Source: Planctomycetota bacterium (lineage in GTDB: Bacteria > Planctomycetota > Phycisphaerae > Tepidisphaerales > Tepidisphaeraceae). Taken from it: DNA of 12,259 nucleotides. A model generated the notes under the pieces. The model saw only the letters and a program-made list of their open reading frames with translations. It made no database searches and was not told the DNA's origin. Below are positions 1-7,100 of the stretch, piece by piece; position 1 is the first letter of the stretch; the number at the start of each line of letters is the position of its first letter. The translations under genes and the position numbers were made by a program. The stretch is from positions 1-12,259 of the forward strand of contig JAKORQ010000613.1 of the NCBI GenBank assembly GCA_029777755.1. Direction: 5' to 3'.

Positions 1-1663
1 CGATTGCCAGGGCTTCCTTCAGCGAGCCTGCGACCTGGGCCATCTTGCCATATAGCTCGGTATAGCGGGCCGCCAGTTCCTCAGGGTCGGCCGAGCGGAT
101 GTTATCCACGCGGGTGAAGATGACCTTGTCGGCGCCGTTGCTGATCTTCTCCAGCATGCCGGAGACATCCTTATCGCTGCAGCATCCGAAGATGACGATC
201 AGCGAATCGTAGGGAACATGCTGGCCGATGGCCCGCATCGCCGCGTCGATGCTGGCGGCATTGTGTGCGCCATCCACCACGATACGCGGCTTGGTGTTGA
301 GCACTTCCATCCGGCCGGGGAGTCGCGTTTTCGCGAGACCCTCGATGATCTTGCTGTCGGCCAGGTTCACGCCCTTGGCCCGCAGGCGATCGATGATAGC
401 CAGTGCCAAGCCGCAGTTGATGGCCTGATGCTCGCCCATCAGCGGCACGAGCAGGTGCTCAAACTTGGAGTATGGGGTGGTGAGACAGACGCGATTCTGC
501 GGTCCCAGCGGACGGGTGGATTCGAAGCGGAAGCTGAACTCAATCGTCTTGCCTGCGATATCGAGAGGGCAACCGACCCGCTCGGCGGCGCGCTTCAGCA
601 CGGCTTCCACGCCCGGCTCCTGAAGGATGGTCACGGCCGGGACGCCGGGCTTGAAGATGCCTGCCTTCTCCTCGGCGATCTTCTCGATCGTGTTGCCGAG
701 CTGCGCCATGTGATCCTTGCTGATGCTGGTGATGGCGGTGACATCGGGGGTAAGGACGTTGGTTGAATCCAGGCGTCCGCCAAGCCCGGTTTCCACCACG
801 GCGTACTGCACTCCCTGCTCGGCAAAATGCTTAAAGGCGATGGCGGTAATGACATCAAAGAAAGTTGGGGCCGGCTTCATCTTTGCGATGATCGGCTCGA
901 CGAGCTTCGTCAGGCGGGCAAAATCCTCCCGCGAGATCATCTGCCCATTCACCTGGATGCGTTCGCGGATATCGACCAGGTGAGGCGACGTATACAGGCC
1001 AACCTTGAAGCCGCAGGCTTCCAGCATGGCGGCCGTCATGGCGCAGGTGCTGCCCTTGCCCTTGGTTCCTGCAACGTGGATGGAGCGAAAAGCCGTTTCC
1101 GGGTTGCCAAGCTTCTTGAGCAGGTTGCGCATACGTTCCAGGTCAAAGTTCTGCTGGTTGTAACGAACGATCCGCATCCGCTCGAAATCGGAAAGATTCT
1201 GGAGGACGGCAATCGCTCTCTGGAATGGGTCGGCCGGCAGGGCGGGCGCCTTGACCGCCGCCTTCACGACAGGCGCCTTTACCGATCGTGCCGGGGACTC
1301 CTTAACTGCTGGCGCCTGAGGAGTTTGTGGCTTGGCGGCCCGCGACGCAGCTGGAGGCGGCGTCTTAGTGACAGATTTTCCTGTTCGGGACGCCGACTTG
1401 GCAACCGCTCGCGATACTCCATTGGCCGTCGCCTTCGCCGAACTCTTTGCTGTCGATGCGGCCGACTTGGCCGACCGGGTTGAACTGGAGGATGCCGACT
1501 TCCTGGCTGACTGTGTCAGCACCGGCTTGGCCGGTGCGGGTTTTTCCGCCTTCGTCTTCGGTACTTTCGTAACCTTTGATGCGCGCGTGGTAGCGGCTGC
1601 CTTGGCAGCCTTGGTCGGCTTGCGTTTGGCTACGGAACGCGATTGCTTGGCGCGAGGCGGCAT
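1..1663 (-). CDS. folC: Folylpolyglutamate synthase / dihydrofolate synthase (FolC), 3' end outside the window
   Basis: FolC is a cytoplasmic Mur-ligase-family enzyme that adds glutamate to folates with ATP and, in many bacteria, also makes dihydrofolate from dihydropteroate. My translation gives 554 codons before the window edge. The catalytic part starts near residue 144. It shows the P-loop GTKGKGST (199-206), ETGLGGRLDSTN (291-302), SKDHMAQLGNT (D317, H318) followed by EEKAGIFKPG, and the late-domain DGAHNAA (464-470), all typical of the family. About 411 residues of core are visible, so only a few tens should be missing. The ATG at 1663 is the first start after an in-frame TAA five codons upstream; the nearest purine run (AGGA) is too close for a good ribosome site. 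The odd part is the lysine/alanine/serine-rich tail of about 143 residues before the enzyme (see separate entry). The gene follows the phosphohexomutase on the same strand after 154 bp and probably has its own promoter. Family assignment is secure; mono- versus bifunctionality cannot be read. Confidence 0.95.
   Translation of the reverse strand, partial: MPPRAKQSRSVAKRKPTKAAKAAATTRASKVTKVPKTKAEKPAPAKPVLTQSARKSASSSSTRSAKSAASTAKSSAKATANGVSRAVAKSASRTGKSVTKTPPPAASRAAKPQTPQAPAVKESPARSVKAPVVKAAVKAPALPADPFQRAIAVLQNLSDFERMRIVRYNQQNFDLERMRNLLKKLGNPETAFRSIHVAGTKGKGSTCAMTAAMLEACGFKVGLYTSPHLVDIRERIQVNGQMISREDFARLTKLVEPIIAKMKPAPTFFDVITAIAFKHFAEQGVQYAVVETGLGGRLDSTNVLTPDVTAITSISKDHMAQLGNTIEKIAEEKAGIFKPGVPAVTILQEPGVEAVLKRAAERVGCPLDIAGKTIEFSFRFESTRPLGPQNRVCLTTPYSKFEHLLVPLMGEHQAINCGLALAIIDRLRAKGVNLADSKIIEGLAKTRLPGRMEVLNTKPRIVVDGAHNAASIDAAMRAIGQHVPYDSLIVIFGCCSDKDVSGMLEKISNGADKVIFTRVDNIRSADPEELAARYTELYGKMAQVAGSLKEALAI
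1235..1663 (-). other. Low-complexity basic (histone H1-like) N-terminal tail of FolC
   Basis: Residues 1-143 of the FolC reading frame contain 23 Lys and 10 Arg but only 2 Glu and no Asp; nearly all the rest is Ala, Ser, Thr, Pro and Val. Short AK, SAK, KAP and PAK units recur without an exact period. The reading frame is open from the ATG through the tail into the P-loop domain, so it is not an obvious frameshift artefact. Such composition resembles eukaryotic H1 and bacterial H1-like C-terminal tails that bind nucleic acid; it is expected to be disordered. It does not look like a signal peptide because it has no hydrophobic segment. A downstream start would give a normal-sized FolC, but no ATG lies between codon 1 and the core start near residue 144. 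Function unknown. Confidence 0.8.
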
Positions 1664-1672
1664 AGTCCTGCC

Positions 1673-1701
1673 ATTTTAACAGGGCAAGGGCAGTTCTTCA
1701 A
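1673..1701 (-). promoter_or_regulatory. Candidate sigma70-type promoter for folC
   Basis: On the minus strand TTGAAG (1701-1696) is separated by 17 bp from TAAAAT (1678-1673), matching the -35 and -10 consensus at 4/6 and 5/6 positions. The -10 box ends only 9 nt before the FolC ATG, so transcription would start about 2-3 nt before the codon and give a nearly leaderless mRNA. That agrees with the lack of a properly spaced Shine-Dalgarno sequence. This is motif reading only. Confidence 0.35.
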
Positions 1702-1754
1702 ACAAAGCATATTTTCGCCACAACACCCAATATGTAGTGCTTTGGCAGTCCTCC

Positions 1755-1772
1755 TGATCTACTAATAGATCA
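1755..1772. repeat. Perfect inverted repeat, 7-bp arms, 4-nt loop
   Basis: TGATCTA (1755-1761) is the exact reverse complement of TAGATCA (1766-1772), with CTAA between. It lies in the gap between the phosphohexomutase stop and folC. There is no T tract on either side, so a classical intrinsic terminator is not supported. It could be an operator or a processing hairpin, or chance. Confidence 0.4.
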
Positions 1773-1789
1773 TTCGATTCGGCTTGTCT

Positions 1790-1804
1790 GCGACAAAATG
1801 TCGC
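1790..1804. repeat. Perfect inverted repeat, 6-bp arms, 3-nt loop, just after the phosphohexomutase stop
   Basis: GCGACA (1790-1795) pairs exactly with TGTCGC (1799-1804) around AAA. It begins 13 bp beyond the phosphohexomutase stop codon on the minus strand. It is a GC-containing stem where a transcript end would be expected, but no U-run follows in the minus-strand direction, so any termination would have to be non-canonical or Rho-assisted. Confidence 0.35.
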
Positions 1805-1817
1805 GGCCGCTTAAGTG

Positions 1818-3542
1818 TCAACTCACGGCTTTTTCCATCCTTCTCAAGATGCCATCCGGCTCAGCAACTCCCAGGGCAGCTATCTGGTTAGCACGCTCCT
1901 GCGTGTCGGCAACGGCATAGATCCGCAGCTCATCCGCATTTCCTGACGGCCGGACGTGAGCCACATCACCAGTGGAGAAGTAGATGCGCACGCCGTCGAT
2001 ATAGTTGATGCGGGTGATTTCCCCAAATCCCTCCTCTGGCCGTAGGAAGCCGGCCAGGCTCGTCCGGATCTGCAGGCACTGCGCCACGGCCTCTGGCGCG
2101 ACGTTCACGGATTGGGCATTGGCATCGGTGAAGGTGACCTGGTCGCCGCTGTAGCGGACGTCCGCGATTCGCGGGTCGCCCGGCGAGAACTTCTCGATGA
2201 TCTTCTTGCTGGTGGGGCGGGGGAACTTGCGCAGCAGTGATGCCTTGCTGAATCGCCTGGGCAACCTGGCAAACAGGCCGCTTACGGGCAGTTTCTCCTG
2301 TTCTGCATAGGCGAGGACAGCCAGGATCGGAAGGACCGCATCCCTGGTGGGCAAGGCGGTGAGAGTCTGGCCGCCGCGTTGGAAGTCAGACCCGGTAAGG
2401 AACCCGCCGTTGGCCTCCCATCCACACACACGCCGCTTACCACGGGCGCGGGCGGCGTTCATGCCGGCGATGACGTAGGGGGAGCCGATGCGGGTCTTTG
2501 GCTCGAGGAGGTCCTTGAGGGGGCCGCGATCGATGGCGTCGTTGCAACTTATCGGCACCACCACGGCGTCGGCGCCCAGGTACTCAGCCACGATCATGCC
2601 AACCAGGTCTCCGCCGAAGAAACGGACCTTGCCGCGATTGCCTTCTGGATCGACGCCAAGGATCAGAGGGCGATCGCTATCGCCGTCGGTGGATACCACG
2701 GCATCGATCCGGCCATGCTTTGCCCACGCCTCATCGACAAGCTTCTGGATGGTATCAAGCTGCTCGGCGTCGATGGCCTCGGTATCGATGGGGACAAACA
2801 CTTCCGAGCGGCCGGCCGGTATAACCTGTGCGCCCAGCCGGCGCAGGATCTCCACCAGGATGTCGCGCCCGACGGCCGAGTGCTGATAGACCAGCAGTTT
2901 CAGGTCTGATAGTGCATCGGTGGGGAAGAAATCGGTATATCGACGAACGTAGGTCTCGGCCGCGTCCTTGCGTTCCGGCGAGAGCGGGCGCGAGCCTCCC
3001 TTGAGGTTGCCCATGGAGTCAAACTTCGACTCAGCGGCATCCTGCGAGTAAAGCCGCGCGCGAAGCTCTTCCACGCGGGCCTGGATGGGGTCTTCGTCCT
3101 TCTTGAGCAGTTCGCCGGCGGCCGAGTTGGTCTTGTAGCCGTTCCGCTCGAAGGGGATATGGCTGCCGGTGATCATCATGCTGCCCTTGCCGTTCTTGAG
3201 GGCGATGTAGGTGAGGGCAGGAGTGGGGAGCTGGCCAAGATTGACCGGCTTCATGCCGGCATCGCTGATCGCCTGCTCGATTGCCTGGGCGAGCTCGCCG
3301 CGGTTGCCCTGCTCGGGAACAAAGCGAGTCGAGGAGGGGCGCAGGTCATATGCATAGAAAAACTCATCTCCCTTGCGGATGCCGCCGTCGCCTGGGGGAA
3401 GAGACTGGAGGTACTCGAGTTCGGCCAATGCGTTGATGTAGATCTCGAGCTGGGTCAGGTGAATGACTTCGCCGCGCCGGCCACTGGTACCGAATCGCAG
3501 CGGTTGCGGCTCGTACTTGAGGGAGTCTTTCAGTGTACTCAT
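1818..3542 (-). CDS. Phosphoglucomutase/phosphomannomutase family phosphohexomutase
   Basis: A cytoplasmic alpha-D-phosphohexomutase that interconverts hexose 6-phosphate and 1-phosphate through a phosphoserine. Numbered from the ATG at 3542 (574 residues) it has RFGTSGRRG (16-24), the active-site loop TGSHIPFERNGYK (125-137, phosphoserine S127), the Mg-binding loop DGDSDR (286-291), the sugar loop GWEANGG (375-381) and the phosphate loop RPSGNADELR (531-540), so all four domains are complete. The TGSHIP form replaces the commoner TASHNP; I recall it from cyanobacterial and related members. An in-frame TTG at 3578 would add 12 residues and bring the start to 15 bp from the treY stop; neither start has a convincing Shine-Dalgarno, so I prefer the ATG. 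It is the last gene of the unit with treY, which suggests it supplies glucose 1-phosphate for the glycogen used in trehalose synthesis. Glucose versus mannose specificity cannot be read from the motifs. Confidence 0.92.
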   Translation of the reverse strand: MSTLKDSLKYEPQPLRFGTSGRRGEVIHLTQLEIYINALAELEYLQSLPPGDGGIRKGDEFFYAYDLRPSSTRFVPEQGNRGELAQAIEQAISDAGMKPVNLGQLPTPALTYIALKNGKGSMMITGSHIPFERNGYKTNSAAGELLKKDEDPIQARVEELRARLYSQDAAESKFDSMGNLKGGSRPLSPERKDAAETYVRRYTDFFPTDALSDLKLLVYQHSAVGRDILVEILRRLGAQVIPAGRSEVFVPIDTEAIDAEQLDTIQKLVDEAWAKHGRIDAVVSTDGDSDRPLILGVDPEGNRGKVRFFGGDLVGMIVAEYLGADAVVVPISCNDAIDRGPLKDLLEPKTRIGSPYVIAGMNAARARGKRRVCGWEANGGFLTGSDFQRGGQTLTALPTRDAVLPILAVLAYAEQEKLPVSGLFARLPRRFSKASLLRKFPRPTSKKIIEKFSPGDPRIADVRYSGDQVTFTDANAQSVNVAPEAVAQCLQIRTSLAGFLRPEEGFGEITRINYIDGVRIYFSTGDVAHVRPSGNADELRIYAVADTQERANQIAALGVAEPDGILRRMEKAVS

Positions 3543-3593
3543 GGCGGTCTTTATGTCCGGAGGTCGCTTGTCGGTCAACGGCTCAAGTGCTGA

Positions 3594-6116
3594 TTATGAG
3601 GACAGCAAGACGGTAACCGGCAGATCGGAGAACACGTCGGTGATCTTGAGAGATCCTGGATGCTTGCCGGTGAAGATGTCCTCAAGCCGGTCGCCATCGA
3701 GCGAGATGTCGAGAGTCGTATCCCGCCAGACCGCTTCACCTATAGGCCAGCTGTCTTCTGCCAGGGATGCGGGGAGCCGGCAGACTGCGACGAGCGCCGT
3801 GCGATTATCCGATGATCGCGTGAAGGCGAATACATGGTTGGCCAGGCGGCCGTTTACACGTACCGGCTCGTACTCTCCACGGGTAAACAACCCCGGAACT
3901 GACCGCCGCAGGTGCAGCAGGCGAGTGGTGAGGAACAGCTTTACTCGACCATCCTGCCAGCAATCCCGCATGGAGGGGGAGAAAACCTGCGCTTCCTGGA
4001 GCAGGCGCTCACGCAGAGCGTAGTCAACCGGCCTGCGATTATCGGGGTCAACCAGCGAAAAGTCCCAAAGCTCGGTCCCCTGGTACGTGTCTGCCACGCC
4101 GCTCGCGGTGAACTTGAGGACCGTCTGCGACAGGGAGTTGATCACGCCAAGGCGGGCGACGCGGTGGATGAACGGCAGGATGTAGCGAGTGAACTCTCCG
4201 GAGATGAGAACGCTGTCGATCAGGTCGGCGACGGAGCTCTCATAGCTTTCGTTTGGATGAGTCCATGTCGAACGAACCTTGGCTTCCCGCATCGCCTTGA
4301 CCATGTAGTTTTTAAGGCGATCGCGCAGTTGTTCGTCCACCTTGTCATCCGGTGGCCAGACGCCGACGATGGCCTGTAGCAGCGTATAGAGGTCAGATTG
4401 TTCCACGCCGCAGCCATCGCACAATCTCATCCACTGTTCGAGGTGAAAACTCCATTGATCAGGAAGCTCCGAGAGTACATTCAGGCGGGCTCGCACATCC
4501 TCGCTGCACTTGGTGTCGTGCGTGGAGAGAGTGGTCATGGCCTCCGGCCAGAGACGTTGGCGCTGCGAGAAGTACTCGTGTGCCCGCGCGGGGGATGTGC
4601 CGAAGATCCCGGGATCTGAGCCTACCTCATTCAGCGAGAGCAGGCGCGTGTAGCGATAGAGCGCGGTGTCCTCCACGCCCTTGGCGGCCACCGGCGAGGT
4701 AAGCTGCTGGAACTTGCCGGCGAAGCGCAACATCTGCTGGCGCTCGGCCGGCCATTGCAGCAGCAGCACGGCGCGCATGAACTCGAATGTTGATGGTTCC
4801 AGCTCCGGGTTGCATTCGAGGGCATCGGCGATCGCCTGATCGATCACCTGGGCATCGCGGGCGCTGGCGCCATCGCCGGTGATGTACGTACGGTAAACCG
4901 GGAATGACGCGATGAGCTGCCGCAGCGCCTCGGTGAGGGAAGCGAGGGTGAAGTCCTGGGAATCGCGATGCGACTGGGCGATGCGATCGAGCATGTGGGC
5001 GAGCATGTTCAGTTCGCTGGCCATGAGCGTCTTGAGAACCAGCAGTTTGCACTCACGGGCAGTCTGAGGGAATGAGAATGCATCGCCGGTAAACCGCTGG
5101 TAGAGCCGGGAGAACGCTTCGGCGTTGCGCTGGTCTATGAACAGGCCGTTGATGACGTTGAGGGCGTCGTAGCCGGTGGTCCCCGCGACGGCCCAGTTCC
5201 GGCAAAGTGGTTCGTCGGCGGCCAGGATCTTCTCGGCCAGTACGTAATTTACCCCCGCACTCTTGAGGCGATCGAAATACTGCTGAGGGTCGAACAGGCC
5301 ATCGGGATGATCGATGCGCAAGCCGGCTACTGCTCCTTCATGCACGAGCTTGAGTGTCAGGCGGTGGGTTGCGTCAAAGACGTCCTTGCGCTCCATCTGC
5401 ATGGCGGCCAGGTCGTTGACATCGAAGAAGCGGCGGTAGTTGATCTCGTCACTGGCGGTGCGCCAGTAGGCCAGGCGATAGTGCTGCAGGGAGACAAGCT
5501 CGTGAAGCAGATCTGGATTGGCGCTGATCTGGCTGGCCAGTTCATCCCCGCCATCGACGACGCGCCTGGACATCTTCTGGATACTTTCCGTAGAAACCGG
5601 AAGTCGTCTCTGGTAGTAGGCCAGGGCAAACCGACCATCTTCGCGAAGGAGCTTGAGCTGTCCTGATTCAAGAACCCTGCCGTAATGGTCGCCGAGGATC
5701 GGCAGCAGCAGCTTTCCCTGCAGGTGGGGACGATGGGAAAGATCCCATGCAATGTCGAAGAAATGTGCGTGCCGCGAGCCCCGGCCATTCTCAAGCACGT
5801 CGTTCCACCAGGCGTTCTCGTTGGTGTTCACGCCCATATGGTTGGGAACGGTATCAAGGATCAGCCCCATGTTGTGTTGCCTGAGGCAAGCAACGAGGCT
5901 GGCGGATCCTTCTTCGCCGCCGAGCTCAGGATTAAGCTGGTTGTAATCGGTCACATCGTATCCATGCGTGGAACCGGCACGGGCTCGCAGGCAAGGTGAG
6001 GCATAAAGGTGGGTGATACCAAGCGCGGCAAGGTAGGGGACAATCTTTACGGCATCGTGAAATGTGAAGTTGGCGTGGAACTGGATTCGGTATGTGGACT
6101 CCGGAACCTGCGTCAT
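3594..6116 (-). CDS. treY: Maltooligosyltrehalose synthase (TreY)
   Basis: A glycoside hydrolase family 13 enzyme (EC 5.4.99.15) that turns the terminal alpha-1,4 link at the reducing end of maltodextrins into an alpha,alpha-1,1 link, giving maltooligosyltrehalose for TreZ. The 840-residue protein begins with STYRIQFHANFTF (7-19) and YASPCLRARAGSTHGYDVTD (38-57), both TreY hallmarks. Further motifs are DTVPNHMG (88-95), GLRIDHPDGL (265-274, nucleophile D269), AEKIL with acid E295, TTGYDALN (313-320), GVEDTALYRY (480-489), THDTKCSEDVRAR (532-544) and the long conserved block 673-699 ending RRPVDY. Length and motif order are normal for the family. The start at 6116 is supported by AAGGGGGAAG four bases upstream. 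It sits 20 bp after yetF and 15-51 bp before the phosphohexomutase, so co-transcription is likely. One oddity is Cys537, where I recall Arg in the usual THDTKRSEDVR motif. Confidence 0.97.
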   Translation of the reverse strand: MTQVPESTYRIQFHANFTFHDAVKIVPYLAALGITHLYASPCLRARAGSTHGYDVTDYNQLNPELGGEEGSASLVACLRQHNMGLILDTVPNHMGVNTNENAWWNDVLENGRGSRHAHFFDIAWDLSHRPHLQGKLLLPILGDHYGRVLESGQLKLLREDGRFALAYYQRRLPVSTESIQKMSRRVVDGGDELASQISANPDLLHELVSLQHYRLAYWRTASDEINYRRFFDVNDLAAMQMERKDVFDATHRLTLKLVHEGAVAGLRIDHPDGLFDPQQYFDRLKSAGVNYVLAEKILAADEPLCRNWAVAGTTGYDALNVINGLFIDQRNAEAFSRLYQRFTGDAFSFPQTARECKLLVLKTLMASELNMLAHMLDRIAQSHRDSQDFTLASLTEALRQLIASFPVYRTYITGDGASARDAQVIDQAIADALECNPELEPSTFEFMRAVLLLQWPAERQQMLRFAGKFQQLTSPVAAKGVEDTALYRYTRLLSLNEVGSDPGIFGTSPARAHEYFSQRQRLWPEAMTTLSTHDTKCSEDVRARLNVLSELPDQWSFHLEQWMRLCDGCGVEQSDLYTLLQAIVGVWPPDDKVDEQLRDRLKNYMVKAMREAKVRSTWTHPNESYESSVADLIDSVLISGEFTRYILPFIHRVARLGVINSLSQTVLKFTASGVADTYQGTELWDFSLVDPDNRRPVDYALRERLLQEAQVFSPSMRDCWQDGRVKLFLTTRLLHLRRSVPGLFTRGEYEPVRVNGRLANHVFAFTRSSDNRTALVAVCRLPASLAEDSWPIGEAVWRDTTLDISLDGDRLEDIFTGKHPGSLKITDVFSDLPVTVLLSS

Positions 6117-6120
6117 CTGC

Positions 6121-6130
6121 CTTCCCCCTT
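6121..6130 (-). promoter_or_regulatory. Ribosome binding site of treY
   Basis: The minus strand reads AAGGGGGAAG, then GCAG, then the ATG. It lies wholly in the 20-bp gap after the yetF stop and fixes the treY start at 6116. Confidence 0.65.
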
Positions 6131-6136
6131 AGCTGA

Positions 6137-6577
6137 TCATTTGGGCACAACGGTGATCTTTCCACTGACCTCGAGCACCGCGTACTTAACCTGGTCGAGG
6201 CGCTCCAGCCCATGTTTGTCGCGGGCGGCCTCCATCACGTCCGACTCGCTGATGCGCGACCTGATGGCACGCTCGGGTATCAGCCTGCCGTCCTCCACGA
6301 TCAGCAGGGGCGCGCCATCGAGCAAACGCTCGACCGCTTTGGAACGCTGTTTCCAGAGTGAGAAGGCGATATCTATGCCAATCAGCGTGACGATGATCAG
6401 CAGTCCATTCATCATGGAGTTGTCATCCGCGATCATCGCTTCCTGGGTGGTTTCGCTGATGATCAGGAGGAGAACCAGGTCGAATGTGGTGGCGTTACTG
6501 AGTGTGCGCTTGCCGGAGACGCGAAAGATCAGCCAGACGAACAGGTAAACGGCCGCACCCCTGATGACCGATTCCAT
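6137..6577 (-). CDS. YetF / DUF421 family membrane protein
   Basis: A 146-residue YetF-type protein. Hydrophobic segments lie at about 5-20, 32-48 and 57-74. The conserved first half has RVSGKRTLSNATTFDLVL (19-36) and SETTQEAMIADDNSM (41-55), and the C-terminal soluble domain contains GAPLLIVEDGRLI (88-100) and ends in a beta-rich VLEVSGKITVVPK. Members in Bacillus include YetF and the spore proteins YdfS/YkjA type; the biochemical role is generally unknown. The open frame extends upstream to 6673, but that extension is low-quality, overlaps the preceding gene, and the ATG at 6577 has GGGGAGGGA three bases upstream and begins exactly at the usual family N-terminus. It starts 16 bp after the unknown membrane protein and ends 20 bp before treY. 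Family call is firm; what it does for trehalose metabolism, if anything, is unknown. Confidence 0.9.
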   Translation of the reverse strand: MESVIRGAAVYLFVWLIFRVSGKRTLSNATTFDLVLLLIISETTQEAMIADDNSMMNGLLIIVTLIGIDIAFSLWKQRSKAVERLLDGAPLLIVEDGRLIPERAIRSRISESDVMEAARDKHGLERLDQVKYAVLEVSGKITVVPK

Positions 6578-6580
6578 GGT

Positions 6581-6589
6581 TCCCTCCCC
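6581..6589 (-). promoter_or_regulatory. Ribosome binding site that sets the YetF start
   Basis: GGGGAGGGA followed by ACC and the ATG at 6577. It is the reason for rejecting the longer 178-residue reading that would start at 6673 inside the upstream gene. Confidence 0.7.
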
Positions 6590-6593
6590 ATGT

Positions 6594-7100
6594 TCATGGA
6601 TAGACGATCTGCCTGAAGCTAACTGATGAGCCCGCCTCGATGCCGAGCTGGGCCTGTGGCAGGCCCGGTCCAAGCGCCTGTTGCCTCAGCGAGATCACCG
6701 CGCCTTCCGGGCCGGCGTCGAAGTACAGCACCACGCGATCCGCGTGCACTTCGCTCCAGTTTGGCTCAGGCGTGATGCGCTCCAGCTTAACCGTGCCCAG
6801 GTATTCCTGGTCGATCCAGATCGCAAGTGGAGTCTGGTCGGTCGGCGGCTTGACGCTGACAACCAGATCGCTGGAGGCAAGCGCTCGCTCAAAGCGGTGA
6901 TAGCGCACCTCAATGGTTCCGTCCGCGCTTCTCACAGAGGTGTATGACAGTGGGCCTCGACCCAGCAGGCCCAGCAATCCGGCTGTTGCTATCAGCAGCA
7001 TGATCACCCGGCTGATGCGCTCGGCTTTCCACTGCCTTTCCTCATGTGTAAGGTCCTGATCTATCTGGAGATGGGCTGGCGGCTGATCATCGATTTGCAT
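6594..7100 (-). CDS. Single-pass membrane protein of unknown function, partner of YetF
   Basis: I do not recognise a named family. The 168-residue protein has a polar, acidic N-terminus (1-22), one clear hydrophobic segment at about 30-48 (rich in Leu, Ile and Ala, preceded by RISR), a short GPLSY stretch right after the membrane, then an outer or periplasmic domain of about 120 residues with alternating hydrophobic and polar residues that looks beta-rich. The positive charges before the segment suggest N-in, C-out. I recall small one-pass proteins with a GRGPLS-like motif beside YetF genes in other bacteria, but cannot confirm this here. The frame is open to 7154; the ATG at 7100 is chosen because GAGGGGAAG precedes it by four bases and the extra 18 residues look like non-coding sequence. 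It is the first gene of the minus-strand unit and ends 16 bp before yetF, so the two are probably made together. Confidence 0.78.
   Translation of the reverse strand: MQIDDQPPAHLQIDQDLTHEERQWKAERISRVIMLLIATAGLLGLLGRGPLSYTSVRSADGTIEVRYHRFERALASSDLVVSVKPPTDQTPLAIWIDQEYLGTVKLERITPEPNWSEVHADRVVLYFDAGPEGAVISLRQQALGPGLPQAQLGIEAGSSVSFRQIVYP

Noticed and set aside
827..1483. Plus-strand open frame of 218 codons with an Arg-rich end
   Set aside because: Antisense to the FolC P-loop region and basic tail; the Arg/Leu-rich end is a by-product of reading the repetitive tail codons backwards.
1235..1663. Tandem repeat in the Ala/Lys-coding stretch of folC
   Set aside because: The units vary in length and codons; no exact DNA period is visible, so it is compositional bias and not a tandem array.
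1803..1810. GCGGCCGC palindrome next to the inverted repeat
   Set aside because: An 8-bp palindrome of this composition is unremarkable in GC-rich DNA and overlaps the second hairpin; no role supported.
2379..2909. Plus-strand open frame of 176 codons
   Set aside because: Antisense shadow of the phosphohexomutase, whose metal-binding and sugar loops lie in this stretch; no recognisable motifs in the shadow.
3543..3578. TTG start giving a 586-residue phosphohexomutase
   Set aside because: Possible, but a TTG with no good ribosome site is less likely than the ATG 12 codons later; kept as an alternative.
6137..6673. Longer 178-residue version of the YetF protein
   Set aside because: The extra 32 residues are not like the family, overlap the preceding gene, and a strong ribosome site lies just before the internal ATG at 6577.
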